Shown here: positions 24,763 to 34,418 of the stretch, piece by piece
Layout: every line of letters begins with the position of its first letter
Position numbering within the stretch: the first letter of the stretch is position 1
NCBI RefSeq assembly: GCF_036959255.1
Contig: NZ_JAWMTI010000002.1
Location: forward strand, 434,001 to 498,000
Reading direction: 5' to 3'
From: Olivibacter sp036959255
Lineage (GTDB): Bacteria; Bacteroidota; Bacteroidia; Sphingobacteriales; Sphingobacteriaceae
Length of the DNA stretch: 64,000 nt
Made by a program: the position numbers and the translations under genes
Notes under the pieces: model-generated
Seen by the model: only the letters and a program-made list of their open reading frames with translations
Database searches by the model: none
Told to the model about the DNA's origin: nothing

Positions 24763-27518
24763 TATTTTAACGATAAAACATGATAATCCTGCGCTTGAAG
24801 CGATATTGTCTTCCCCTCTGGCGTGGTCAGAACAACAGGATGATCGCTGGTAAAATAATACGCCCCCTGCCTGGAATGCAAGGTAACATTACTGGGTTTG
24901 TCTGCATAAATCCTGAATCCCTTAGCCACCAGCTCTTTTCCATTCCCTAAAAATAAGGTAAAATCCTGGCCTTCCGCACTAACCACCGCGTATGTTCCAT
25001 TTACCTTCATACCTTGATAAGCCACTATTTCCGCTTCTTTCACTGAGGAGAAAATATGATCAGTTCTTCCTGATTTACTTTTTACGATCAGCCCTACAAA
25101 ATCAGGAGAAGTATCCTCTGCCACGAATGACGTTATGGAAACAATTGATTTTTGATTTTTTTCGGTTGATGGTTCGTATACTGAAACAAAAGGATGATTC
25201 CAGGCTTCACCATGTTGCCTAGCTGCTATTGTTAAAAATGGAGCCTGTTTTAAGTCATAAGGAAATCCCTCGTTGGACCGGAAGGATTTCACCGGAGGTG
25301 CCTTGATGGCAAACACCTCGCGTCCTTCATATCCCTTCATCCAAAGGTTCATATAAACATGGTTTCCATTTGCTTGTGTCATTTTCCATGTTGCTTGATA
25401 GTCCTTATCCGTTTTCACCGAACGCTTATCCCACATGTAATCCAAAGCGAAAAGATGTCCACCTGCAAAAGCCATTTCTTCACTCGGTTCCAATGATAAA
25501 TTGCCACCGAACGAGTCTTTGATAAATAGCTCTTGACCGAGGTTATGATAGAAATAATCGTGAAATTTATCGCGGGAGCGCTGTTTTTTGGATCGAAAGA
25601 TATCTACATAATAACCTGTTGAATCACCGGTATTCACAATACTCAATAATCGCCTTTGATCGCTTCTACTTTCAGGCTCTAAGAAATACACATCGGAATA
25701 TGTGATGCCCGGAAAATATCCATCTTTTTTTCCAAATGCAGGATAGTTTGCCAAGAGGTCAAATGGATGATTACTTAACATTTCGGGATAGGTTGAAATA
25801 CCATCCACCATCACGGTATTATGGGCAGGAAACTGCGAGTAATATTCTAAATAAGGCTTTTCAAAATAAGTAGAACCAATACCTGATTCAGCTCCCAGTA
25901 TATAGCCCTTTCCGTACAACTCTATGGCTACACCATTTGAATGTGCGTGGTTACCATAGGATGCATACTGCGATATCATCAAGCCATTTTCTTTGCTATC
26001 ATATTTTGATCGTTGAACAAACCAACTTACATTAGGTGCATAAAATGTTGGTGTCACAAAATCTTTTAACTTTGCCGGCATGATATCTTTGTTAAGTACC
26101 AGTGGCTTACTCGTAAAAAAAGATTGAATAGCTATTGGTAATCCTTTGGTTCCTTCTACTATTGATCCATCTTTAAAGAACTCCTTATACATCCCCGTGA
26201 AAAGAGCCTCGTCCTCCTTGGCAGCATACTTTTGACTTAACTTGATCATGCCGGCAATCGGAGATGAATCAATCTTACTATAATAAGAATCACCGAATGC
26301 GGTTGTCAACCCATTGGGAAACAGGTATTGAGGAAGGACGGTAACTGCCTTTTTCATGATGGGTGCATAGGGCAGTAAGTTCTGCCCGAAAGTATCATCA
26401 TAGCGCTGAATAAACTCCATAAACAAACTGGTCACACTCTGCGCGTAGCCCGGACTTTCATTCCAAACCCCTGTTTCTTTGTCGTAACCATAATCCATCA
26501 ACTTCGTTAACGCCCATTGTCTAGCCGATGTTTTGTTTAGCATGCAATCGAGATAATAACGACGCCCCTTACCATCAATATACTCATTATTATCTGCAAG
26601 CACCATCATCACCGGAAGCATCAAACTTGCCTGATGTAAGTTCCAGTTGTTATGTGGCACCCCATGCTTGATCGTCAAATCAATCCACTTCTTAAAAGCC
26701 TGTTCATAAATTGCCTGTTTACGCGCGTGTTTTGATTTAATGTATGTATATAAAAAATCATAATAAATGGCCAATTCAGGCAGTACTTTTTCTTGGATCA
26801 CCTCAAATGTGCTCATCCCTACGAGCGTTTGTGCATGGCCGTTACCTTCATCAATTGGCTCTTTCATATAATACATGCCAGACATGTAGGTGTCAAAAAC
26901 CCCAAAGCTTAGCTTGGCATATTTTTCCTCACCGGTCAACCAAAAAAGAAAAGCAGCATCACGTCCCAATCCAATAATTTCACTGTTCACGTTTTCAATG
27001 CTTGATCCCGAAACGGCCGCTTGATCGACCCATTCTAAAGGACTTCCCTCTTTTTCGGTATTTCGAAAGAAAACCCCTTTTGTATCGTCCATATAAGGCA
27101 CAATATCTTCCAATTTTGGTCGCTTTATCGCCGAACTAAGTCCTCGTGTACTGCCAAATCGAACTGTTGGAACGGGTGCATGCCCGGTAGCACGGGCATA
27201 CACGCCCCCATTAATATAAACTTGATCAGCATGACTCTTCCAATACATCATCAGCCGAGACAGCAACCAATCAGGTTGTTCTTTCGTTTTTTGAAGGAAA
27301 GGCTCGATTCGCAATTCAAGCCCCTTCTTTACATTTTTTGCCCAATCTTCGTTCTCAATTTTCTGCTGTAGGATGACCTTTTCTTTGGATGTTGTCAGCA
27401 AACGCGGGTGTTCTTTTGACAAATTTTCCGGAAGCGGTATTTGCTGACCGAAAAGTGATTGACGCAGGATCAGTATCAAAAGGCTTATAAATAGTTTTAT
27501 CTTCATCATTTCTTTCAT
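24762..27518 (-). CDS. Heparinase II/III-like polysaccharide lyase
   Basis: A 918-residue secreted lyase with a signal peptide cut before QQIPLP. The architecture is that of the (alpha/alpha) toroid plus antiparallel beta-sheet lyases (PL12/15/17/21/33-like). The toroid carries GVPHNNWNLHQASLM (N290, H295) and WNESPGYAQS (Y358), and the beta-sandwich starts with YGNHAHSNGVAIELYGKGY (H524, H526) and PAHNTVMVDG. These correspond to the His/Tyr/Asn residues used for C5-proton abstraction in the fold. The substrate would be a uronic-acid-containing chain; the PL family cannot be fixed by eye. It sits between GH127 and the esterase-like gene, with GH88 further upstream in the operon to process the unsaturated product. 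Confidence 0.85.
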   Translation of the reverse strand: MKEMMKIKLFISLLILILRQSLFGQQIPLPENLSKEHPRLLTTSKEKVILQQKIENEDWAKNVKKGLELRIEPFLQKTKEQPDWLLSRLMMYWKSHADQVYINGGVYARATGHAPVPTVRFGSTRGLSSAIKRPKLEDIVPYMDDTKGVFFRNTEKEGSPLEWVDQAAVSGSSIENVNSEIIGLGRDAAFLFWLTGEEKYAKLSFGVFDTYMSGMYYMKEPIDEGNGHAQTLVGMSTFEVIQEKVLPELAIYYDFLYTYIKSKHARKQAIYEQAFKKWIDLTIKHGVPHNNWNLHQASLMLPVMMVLADNNEYIDGKGRRYYLDCMLNKTSARQWALTKLMDYGYDKETGVWNESPGYAQSVTSLFMEFIQRYDDTFGQNLLPYAPIMKKAVTVLPQYLFPNGLTTAFGDSYYSKIDSSPIAGMIKLSQKYAAKEDEALFTGMYKEFFKDGSIVEGTKGLPIAIQSFFTSKPLVLNKDIMPAKLKDFVTPTFYAPNVSWFVQRSKYDSKENGLMISQYASYGNHAHSNGVAIELYGKGYILGAESGIGSTYFEKPYLEYYSQFPAHNTVMVDGISTYPEMLSNHPFDLLANYPAFGKKDGYFPGITYSDVYFLEPESRSDQRRLLSIVNTGDSTGYYVDIFRSKKQRSRDKFHDYFYHNLGQELFIKDSFGGNLSLEPSEEMAFAGGHLFALDYMWDKRSVKTDKDYQATWKMTQANGNHVYMNLWMKGYEGREVFAIKAPPVKSFRSNEGFPYDLKQAPFLTIAARQHGEAWNHPFVSVYEPSTEKNQKSIVSITSFVAEDTSPDFVGLIVKSKSGRTDHIFSSVKEAEIVAYQGMKVNGTYAVVSAEGQDFTLFLGNGKELVAKGFRIYADKPSNVTLHSRQGAYYFTSDHPVVLTTPEGKTISLQAQDYHVLSLK

Positions 27519-27554
27519 TATGTAATGCGATAACCAGGCTTACATCGATCATTC

Positions 27555-29492
27555 TTATTTTAAATTCCAATACACAACATATCTTTCGTGATGGATCTGA
27601 TGAATGGGCTTTAGTAGTATATGTTGATCCGCTGTTATGGCCGCAAATGTCAATGGCTTTCCCGGTAAGCGTTTCACTACTTTGTCTAGATTCTTATTGT
27701 TTAAGTGCAAGGATGTTTTTAGACTGGTTGGAACACGATAATCATAAGTATAATAATCATTGTATTGCGTTGGATCAGAAAATGGGGCAGGATCTTTCAT
27801 TCCTTCTGTACCCATTGCTCCCGCTAGCACCAAAGGTCCGTACATAACGGCCGCCATGTTGGAATTATCATTTGTTCGTGCAAGATGCAGGGACATGGGA
27901 TAGGTAACTTCTACGGTATCTCCAGCTCTCCAAACACGTTCGATCTTGATGTAAGAGCTAGGTATTTGTTCTACTTTCACAGATTTACCATTTACACGAA
28001 CCTGCACATTTGAACTCCAAGCAGGATAACGTAACTGTAATGTCCAAGAATTTCCATTACTGCGGTTTATAATAAAACGAACCTTATCATCTGCCGGAAA
28101 GATGGTCTCTTGGCGGAGGACAATCCCCTTTTCTTTCCAATTCAACGTCGAGGGAATAAATAGGTTCACAAATAAATTTGCATCTTTATGGTAATAAATG
28201 CCTTCACCATATTTTGTGTGATTTTCGAAACCGGTTCCTACACAACACCAGAAGGATTGGGTTGAGGTACTATACACTTTATGTGCACCTGGCAATAGAG
28301 GCAGGAAGTAAGCAACCATACCTGATGCCGGATCTTGTTGCCCTAGGATATGATTGTATAAAGCCCGTTCGTAAAAGTCCATATATTTTAGATCGGCATC
28401 CCAAGTAAACAGATGACGGGTCAGCTTCAACATATTATTCGTATTACACGTTTCCTGCGTATAGCCTGTTAAATTTTTCGATAATTCGTCATCAGGGATA
28501 AATTTTTCACTGCTACTGTTTCCTCCCGTACAATAGGTTTGATGGTCCACTACCGTTTGCCAAAAAAATTGCGCGATTTTTTTGGCCTGTGTAGTATTAT
28601 TGAGCTCATAGTTGCGTGCTTCGCCGATTACTTTAGGTATAAACGTATTTGCATGTTTAGCATATAAGTTGGCCTGCTGATTTAACAAAGGGTCAATAAC
28701 ATCATTATGGTAAAAAAATTCGGCCAATTGTTGATGTCGTTTATCACCTGTTATCGCATACAGATTATAAAAAGCTTCATTCACCCCTCCAAATTCATTT
28801 CGTAGCATCCGTTTGCGTTGCGTATCGCTCAGCACCATGAGCTTTTGATAAGCCCATTCGGCAGCAGACTTCATTATTTCCAAAGCCTGATCATTTCCCG
28901 CATATAAATATTGATCAATCAAACCTGCATAAATCTTGTGCAGCGTATACCAAGGAGCCCAAACACTTTTTCCCGCAATATTTCTATTAATCAGATTTTC
29001 CGGAAAGGCACTGATATATCCTTTTTGTCCAACTTCTGCAAGTGCCTCTTGCACCTCCGCCAAGCCCATAACCAAGCTATCTCCCTTCAATTTATAACGC
29101 TGGTCGCCAGTAGCCGCATACAGATACGAAAGAGCCGATAAGATATGGCCTGTTGAATGCCCACGTAGATCACAATCTAAAGACTCCCATCCACCCAGCT
29201 TTTTTACATTCATATAACCGCCTTCTTTAGCGGAGAAAACACCTGCCGTATTCCGAAAACTCTGTAACAATTGCCCTACTTCCAGTTTCAACATCCACTG
29301 AGATGCTCTCTCCATATTATCTCGAAATATGGATTTTTCAAGTTTTATATCCTTTAAATCAAAACTATTAGCTTTTATATCCGCTAAAGTGGGGATAATT
29401 GTTTTCTCTTGGTGTTGTCCGGGATAGAGCGACTGTGCCCATGTTCCGATGTTCAACAACAAGAAACATCCTATTAACATCCTCTTTTTCAT
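27555..29492 (-). CDS. Glycoside hydrolase family 127 (beta-L-arabinofuranosidase-like)
   Basis: A 645-residue secreted enzyme (signal peptide cut before QSLYPGQ) of the former DUF1680 group. The catalytic cysteine-zinc site of GH127 is visible: TYCTGGNSSSEKFIP with its Glu, ETCNTNNMLKL, and FWCCVGTGFENH with C416 and C417, matching the CC pair of HypBA1 (C417/C418 from memory). The N-terminal (alpha/alpha)6 barrel and C-terminal beta-sandwiches give normal length. Known members release beta-L-arabinofuranose; some act on other sugars. It is in the middle of the main PUL operon, 36 bases before the lyase gene. Confidence 0.92.
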   Translation of the reverse strand: MKKRMLIGCFLLLNIGTWAQSLYPGQHQEKTIIPTLADIKANSFDLKDIKLEKSIFRDNMERASQWMLKLEVGQLLQSFRNTAGVFSAKEGGYMNVKKLGGWESLDCDLRGHSTGHILSALSYLYAATGDQRYKLKGDSLVMGLAEVQEALAEVGQKGYISAFPENLINRNIAGKSVWAPWYTLHKIYAGLIDQYLYAGNDQALEIMKSAAEWAYQKLMVLSDTQRKRMLRNEFGGVNEAFYNLYAITGDKRHQQLAEFFYHNDVIDPLLNQQANLYAKHANTFIPKVIGEARNYELNNTTQAKKIAQFFWQTVVDHQTYCTGGNSSSEKFIPDDELSKNLTGYTQETCNTNNMLKLTRHLFTWDADLKYMDFYERALYNHILGQQDPASGMVAYFLPLLPGAHKVYSTSTQSFWCCVGTGFENHTKYGEGIYYHKDANLFVNLFIPSTLNWKEKGIVLRQETIFPADDKVRFIINRSNGNSWTLQLRYPAWSSNVQVRVNGKSVKVEQIPSSYIKIERVWRAGDTVEVTYPMSLHLARTNDNSNMAAVMYGPLVLAGAMGTEGMKDPAPFSDPTQYNDYYTYDYRVPTSLKTSLHLNNKNLDKVVKRLPGKPLTFAAITADQHILLKPIHQIHHERYVVYWNLK

Positions 29493-29565
29493 CTGTACCT
29501 ATTTCTTTTAACCATAAAAGGCTTTATTTATACTTTCATCAATCATCTATCCATTCCGGTCTGTA

Positions 29566-31023
29566 TTAAGGCGTAAAAGCAACTCCTTCTACATGCTCGC
29601 CTACGAATATTCGCGCCATATCACCCGTTTTATACCATTTGGGTTTGTTCGGCATGTCATCGGTTATAACCTTCCCATTTATACGCAGATTTTTAAATAC
29701 CACATTCTTTATTTTCCGCTCTTCATTGTAGCCTGCAATTACCGATATTTCGCTGTTCTCCCCATTATAGCTAAGGTCTTTAAAAACAATATTTTCAATA
29801 CCCAAGCCCGGCGCTTTACAATATTTTTCATTAAAAAATATTCGCAAATTGACCAATTGACCCTGCCTAAAATCCTCCACACGGATATTTTCAAAATATA
29901 TGTTTCGGATCAGGTTATTATCTCCTGCATTAATCGCTAAACAACCTTGGTAATCCAGTTGCGTTTCTTGATGATCGAGGATATCTATGTTCTTATAAAA
30001 GATATCTTCAATAACATCTGGTTTTTCAGCATTTCCATGTATTCCAATAAAAATTGGGTGAGCCACATCCGCCCAAAGGGTGGAATTTTCCATACGAACA
30101 TTTTTACTTCCTCCTTCAAATCCCTTTCTAGTAGCGTATACGGTGGTACAGTCGTCCGAATTCCGACAAAAAACACCGTCGAATAATACATTATTACTGG
30201 CAAAGACATTCATACCATCTCCCCATCCATAATAGCTGACGCTTTTCACATTGCGGATGGTCACATTATCTGATCCACCTGTAGCGCATTGTGTTGTGAA
30301 TATTCCTTCCACATATACATTCTTAGCCTTTGCGATATGGATTCCCATTTTGACGGTATGTTCTACCATACCGCGACCAATAACCCTTACATTTTCTACG
30401 TCTTCTATTCTTATTTGCCCTCTTAATATTGCCCCACCATCGATATATACCGTTTTGTTCGATGGAACACGAAACCCTTCTTTTCCTATTTCGTGGATAC
30501 CGGCATCAAAAAAAATCACGTTAGGATCGTTTCGATTGGGTATATTTTTAACGATTGGATTTGCAAATAGCAAGAGATTATGAAAAATATCACCATTTAT
30601 TTCAACGGAAAGATTCCGTGGTCTATCCAATCTAAAAATCAAGGTATTGCCTTTCATATTCGATCGAATCGCATAGGACAAAGGCCTTATTTTTGCCTGG
30701 TTGATCACCCCTTTATTAAAAGTTACCGAGACCTCTACTTCACCCTCAAAGTCAAAATAAGCCATGGAGGAATTTTCGACCGTATGTTTTGCCTCAAGCA
30801 ACTTATCTACTTTAATCAAGTGAGTTGGTACAGATTGCCATTTCTTATTATTTAACAGACGAACGGAGACGGTATAATCATTATTAAGTAGAGCACCTAA
30901 CGGAGCTGGATATACCACCAGTTTCTTTACTTTATCATTTGCGCTTAATGTAATTGTAATATTCGTCAGCAGACAAAACAACATAAAGAGCGATCGACTG
31001 ATCCTATGTTTAAATTTCATCAT
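29566..31023 (-). CDS. Right-handed beta-helix glycosidase, GH28/GH49-like (clan GH-N)
   Basis: A 485-residue secreted beta-helix enzyme with a signal peptide ending near TLSA. An N-terminal immunoglobulin-like part (about 30-180: VYPAPLGALLNNDYTVSVR, LDRPRNLSVEINGDIFHNLL) resembles the GH49 N-domain. Three Asp residues of clan GH-N are present: D269 in GWGDGMN and D290-D291 in NSDDCTTV. The 21-residue spacing equals that of GH28 polygalacturonases (D180, D201, D202), but the following TLWADVAHPIFIG looks more like GH49. Polygalacturonase-like or glucanase-like activity is therefore open. The start overlaps the GH97 3' end by 14 bases. Confidence 0.8.
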   Translation of the reverse strand: MMKFKHRISRSLFMLFCLLTNITITLSANDKVKKLVVYPAPLGALLNNDYTVSVRLLNNKKWQSVPTHLIKVDKLLEAKHTVENSSMAYFDFEGEVEVSVTFNKGVINQAKIRPLSYAIRSNMKGNTLIFRLDRPRNLSVEINGDIFHNLLLFANPIVKNIPNRNDPNVIFFDAGIHEIGKEGFRVPSNKTVYIDGGAILRGQIRIEDVENVRVIGRGMVEHTVKMGIHIAKAKNVYVEGIFTTQCATGGSDNVTIRNVKSVSYYGWGDGMNVFASNNVLFDGVFCRNSDDCTTVYATRKGFEGGSKNVRMENSTLWADVAHPIFIGIHGNAEKPDVIEDIFYKNIDILDHQETQLDYQGCLAINAGDNNLIRNIYFENIRVEDFRQGQLVNLRIFFNEKYCKAPGLGIENIVFKDLSYNGENSEISVIAGYNEERKIKNVVFKNLRINGKVITDDMPNKPKWYKTGDMARIFVGEHVEGVAFTP

Positions 31024-33013
31024 CTTGATTTAATTGTCCGTTCATTAATGATTTATAATTTTTCATATCAGCCTTTGTAGCAGGCCTAATATGGAATGCG
31101 GCGCCACCGCTCGCTTTCAACAAGAATTGTAGGGATGTACCGGCGTCAACCAAAAAACGCTTTACCGCAACCTTGGTTTTCGTGCTGACATGATCATCGT
31201 CTGTATAACTGCTCAACACGTATTGCTTGTTATTTTTCAGGAAGTTTAAGGCCAGGTCTATCTTCCGACTATCATTATTGGTAATGGCTCCGATAAACCA
31301 GTCTTCACCATGGCGACGGGCAGTTACGATATGCTTTCCAATCTCGCCCTGCAAGATTTGAGTATCATCCCAGGTTGTTTTTACTTTATCAAAAAATTCG
31401 ATCTCCGGTTCTCCATTATAGTGCGAAGGGTTATCATACCAGTACAAGAACTGAAGCGGACTATAGTATACTACAGATAAAGCAAGTTGATGTGCATGTG
31501 TCGTCTTTATACGATTATTGTAATAACAGATCGTGTAGTCTCCTGCTCCAGCTAAAAAACGTGTATAGGGTAGAATGGTGTTGTGGGTAGCATCGGGCAT
31601 CTCCTCATTTCCGCGAATGCCTTCTTGAGTTAATAAATTTGGGTAAGTTCGGCTAAAACCAGTTGGTCTATACTCATCGTGGATATCCACGAGCAACTGA
31701 TATTGAGCTGCTTTTTTTACCGCTTTGTGTAACCAGTCTGACCAATGATTAGACCCAATTTGCACAAAGCCAAACTTGACACCTTTGATACCCCATTTCC
31801 GATACAAACCGAATAATTCATCCAAGTCATCAAGCAAGGCTCGTTGGTTGACATAAATAAAAATGCCAATACCCTTCTGCTCAGCGTAATTGATCAGCTG
31901 CTGCATATCGATGTCTTTATTTTTCGCTACTTGATTAGCTTTGGAAGACCTTTTCATCTCCGGCCCATACCATCCCGCGTCCAGATGCACATATTGTAAG
32001 TTATGGGCGACGGCAAAATCAACACAGATTTTTGCTTCCTGTGTAGACAAACCTGAACGAATTGCTTTCCCTGGCTTGATCCAAGACGTATTCTCGATTT
32101 CATTTGGATCATTTAAATTGAGCACCAGATCATTATTCTCAATTAATTCTCCGGGTTTTTCTGCCACCATAATGACACGCCATGAACTTGAAAAAGGACT
32201 GATTGCATCCACCTCACCGTATATAGATGTAGCTAATGTATTTGGTTTACGCAACTTGAATTTCGTGCGTGCATAATCCACCATGCGCGCCTCCAGCAAA
32301 GCTACATAAAGGCCATTTTTTAGTTGAAGCGTTAGCGGTCGTTCGCTTTCATCCTCCCAATCGATTAAGGGCTTCAGGGAATATGGCCCCTGCGCCCAAC
32401 GTTCATAGTAAGCCTGTGTACCTTCTGCGAAAGAAAAAGAAGTCTGTTCTCCGGTAATATGTAAAAATAAACCATTCGCACTTTCAGGGAAGAAATACTT
32501 GAACGCAATTCCCTCATCATATGCCCTAACAATAAAATCCATCTCATAGCTTTTCCGTTTATCGTATGTGGTGCCATGCGCCCCTTCGCTATACTCCTCA
32601 TCAGCTCCAAATTTGACAAAACGTAAAGTCAGTTCATTATAGTGATTTCTGATCTGGCTACGTTCACCATAGAGCGGCGCCCATTCTGTCCGTATCTTAT
32701 TGCTTTGTTCTTCTTTGAAATCAAGATTTTCGCACCATAAAGTACTGGTATCATTTTCAATAGCTAAAGCCGATTCGAACAATTGATTTTCAAGCAAAAC
32801 GCCTAACTCAGACTCTTTCACCACTGGTTTATTTTGGTAGTTCAAGCGGTAGTACAGCTGTTTTTTGCCTTCTTTTGATTGTTTTTGATATATTTTCATT
32901 TCATATCGCTGATCGGGCGATTGTATATTCCATTCTTTAAGAATGGTGTTTTGATCGGCAAAGGCGCATGTTGTACAGATGTAAAGGAGAAATATGGTTA
33001 GTCTGGTTCGCAT
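31010..33013 (-). CDS. Glycoside hydrolase family 97 alpha-glycosidase, inverting-type signature
   Basis: A 667-residue secreted GH97 enzyme: N-terminal beta-supersandwich, TIM barrel from about residue 300, C-terminal beta-sheet. In retaining GH97 alpha-galactosidases the nucleophile Asp lies in a KVDFM-like strand; here the strand reads GVKFGFVQIG with Gly (residue 415) at that place. The glutamates used by inverting SusB-type enzymes appear in IHDEYRPTG (E447) and TQEGIRGNEE (E464). This argues for an inverting alpha-glucosidase of the SusB type. It shares an overlapping junction with the beta-helix enzyme, so both are made together. Confidence 0.92.
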   Translation of the reverse strand: MRTRLTIFLLYICTTCAFADQNTILKEWNIQSPDQRYEMKIYQKQSKEGKKQLYYRLNYQNKPVVKESELGVLLENQLFESALAIENDTSTLWCENLDFKEEQSNKIRTEWAPLYGERSQIRNHYNELTLRFVKFGADEEYSEGAHGTTYDKRKSYEMDFIVRAYDEGIAFKYFFPESANGLFLHITGEQTSFSFAEGTQAYYERWAQGPYSLKPLIDWEDESERPLTLQLKNGLYVALLEARMVDYARTKFKLRKPNTLATSIYGEVDAISPFSSSWRVIMVAEKPGELIENNDLVLNLNDPNEIENTSWIKPGKAIRSGLSTQEAKICVDFAVAHNLQYVHLDAGWYGPEMKRSSKANQVAKNKDIDMQQLINYAEQKGIGIFIYVNQRALLDDLDELFGLYRKWGIKGVKFGFVQIGSNHWSDWLHKAVKKAAQYQLLVDIHDEYRPTGFSRTYPNLLTQEGIRGNEEMPDATHNTILPYTRFLAGAGDYTICYYNNRIKTTHAHQLALSVVYYSPLQFLYWYDNPSHYNGEPEIEFFDKVKTTWDDTQILQGEIGKHIVTARRHGEDWFIGAITNNDSRKIDLALNFLKNNKQYVLSSYTDDDHVSTKTKVAVKRFLVDAGTSLQFLLKASGGAAFHIRPATKADMKNYKSLMNGQLNQDDEI

Positions 33014-33073
33014 TGCTTATGTATTTAGTATAAAAATTGTTTTTTCTATTTTCATCGACTGAGTCACTCATCG

Positions 33074-33493
33074 CTATTCTATCCGGAACCAATCAAAATC
33101 AGCGTAGCCCCCCAAGCGTTTGTTTGCATCGGCTATACTGAACAGGCCTACTTTGGCTCCAATCCACTTATCTGGTAATGCGAAAAATGACTCCCCTATC
33201 TTTTTAAAGTTTTTCCCATCTTCACTGAAGAAAAACCGGCAACCTGCATCGGGCTCCTGAATCCTTACCTGTAAATAAACTTCATCCGAGGTAATATACT
33301 GTTCGGCCACTATTTTTTCTGGAGCCTGCTCCAATGCATTTTTACAAAATACCTGCTGTAATAATACCGGTTTTTTATATGTTCCATTTCCTTGATCGGG
33401 CTGCCAAATTGAAGCTGATTTCTCTTGTGCCCGATTGATCGTGCTCCATGCGGTAAAAAGAAGCAAGCAAATTATAAACTCTCTAATCATCAT
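33074..33493 (-). CDS. Internally deleted GH43: signal and N-terminus joined to the C-terminal beta-sandwich
   Basis: An intact 139-residue secreted ORF that reads as a GH43 gene with its catalytic domain missing. After the signal peptide (cut before QEKSAS) comes IWQPDQGNGTYKKPVLL, the usual opening of Bacteroidota GH43 xylosidase/arabinofuranosidases, where the DPD catalytic strand should follow. Instead it passes straight to VFCKNALEQAPEKIVAEQ and ends with CRFFFSEDGKNFKKIGESF and GYADFDWFRIE, the C-terminal concanavalin-like domain (GH43_C2 type) of the same enzymes. About 350 residues are absent without loss of frame. It overlaps the ROK gene by 4 bases. It cannot be a glycosidase; a glycan-binding role is possible but the domain is probably incomplete. 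Confidence 0.75.
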   Translation of the reverse strand: MMIREFIICLLLFTAWSTINRAQEKSASIWQPDQGNGTYKKPVLLQQVFCKNALEQAPEKIVAEQYITSDEVYLQVRIQEPDAGCRFFFSEDGKNFKKIGESFFALPDKWIGAKVGLFSIADANKRLGGYADFDWFRIE

Positions 33494-34413
33494 TCTTTTT
33501 TGTATGACTTGTTTCCATTACCCCCAAACAAGAAGGCGGCACCTATAATGGCCGATTGCTCGCCCTGTCTCGCCAAATTAATATCGGGTGTGATTCCTTG
33601 ATGTGATAAGATTTCCTGCAACTGTGGTAAAAAGTATCGCTGCCCCTTTGAAATATTCCCACCGAAAACCACCGAATCTACGTTGTGCTTCACGATATGG
33701 GGCGCTAAAAAATCAGCAAGGGCATAGGCATATTCCTCAAAAATCAAGTCAACCGCTTCATCCTTTCCAACAAGGCTTATAAGTGATTCTACCCCATTTA
33801 TTTGTTGATTACTTGATACCCTGTATCGCCCTACAAACCATCGAGTAGTGAAGAAGTCGTCTGCAATACTGGTTTTATAAATTTCTCCACCCAAGTTCAG
33901 GTCCTTTGTTTCACCCATGTAACTTAAAGCTGCCCCAAAACCGGTTCCGAGTGTTAAGCCTAGAACTTTCTTTTGAGTTTCAACCAGTCCAGTAGCAATC
34001 TCGCCATGTAAAAACGCTTCAGCATCATTTCTAAACAGTACCTGATCCGGTAGGAAAGCCAAACGTATTACGAATTCGTTCCTGATATTTGTTGCGTATA
34101 AGTTTTCATACTTATCAAGCCCTTTAATGTAGGCTATACCCTTTTCATAATCAAAGGGCCCTGGCATCGCGAGTGCTAATTTGCATGGTCGATCCGATAA
34201 AGAATCACATACCTCTTCCAGTGCCTTGCACCAGGTAGATAATATTTCTTCCTTTGTACCTTTACTATCTACCCGCATCCGAACAATATGTTCGTTCATT
34301 ACTTTGGCGGAAGATAAATCTACCGGTGCTACCGTAATATGGGATCCGCCAATATCAGCGGCCAGCACTATTTCTTTTTTTAACCGTTTGGAATCGATTT
34401 CGACCATCTTCAT
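33490..34413 (-). CDS. ROK-family sugar kinase
   Basis: A 307-residue cytoplasmic kinase expected to phosphorylate the monosaccharide freed by the PUL. Motifs: AADIGGSHI (phosphate-binding), MPGP, FRNDAEAFLHGE with the catalytic Asp, LTLGTGFGAAL and VVFGGNIS. The zinc-binding CxCGxxGCxE motif usual in ROK glucokinases and NagC-type proteins is absent; the region after LNLGGEIYK has no cysteines. There is no HTH, so it is a kinase rather than a ROK repressor. It starts 5 bases after GH88 and overlaps the next gene, making tight coupling likely. Confidence 0.88.
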   Translation of the reverse strand: MKMVEIDSKRLKKEIVLAADIGGSHITVAPVDLSSAKVMNEHIVRMRVDSKGTKEEILSTWCKALEEVCDSLSDRPCKLALAMPGPFDYEKGIAYIKGLDKYENLYATNIRNEFVIRLAFLPDQVLFRNDAEAFLHGEIATGLVETQKKVLGLTLGTGFGAALSYMGETKDLNLGGEIYKTSIADDFFTTRWFVGRYRVSSNQQINGVESLISLVGKDEAVDLIFEEYAYALADFLAPHIVKHNVDSVVFGGNISKGQRYFLPQLQEILSHQGITPDINLARQGEQSAIIGAAFLFGGNGNKSYKKE

Positions 34414-34418
34414 AGTTG

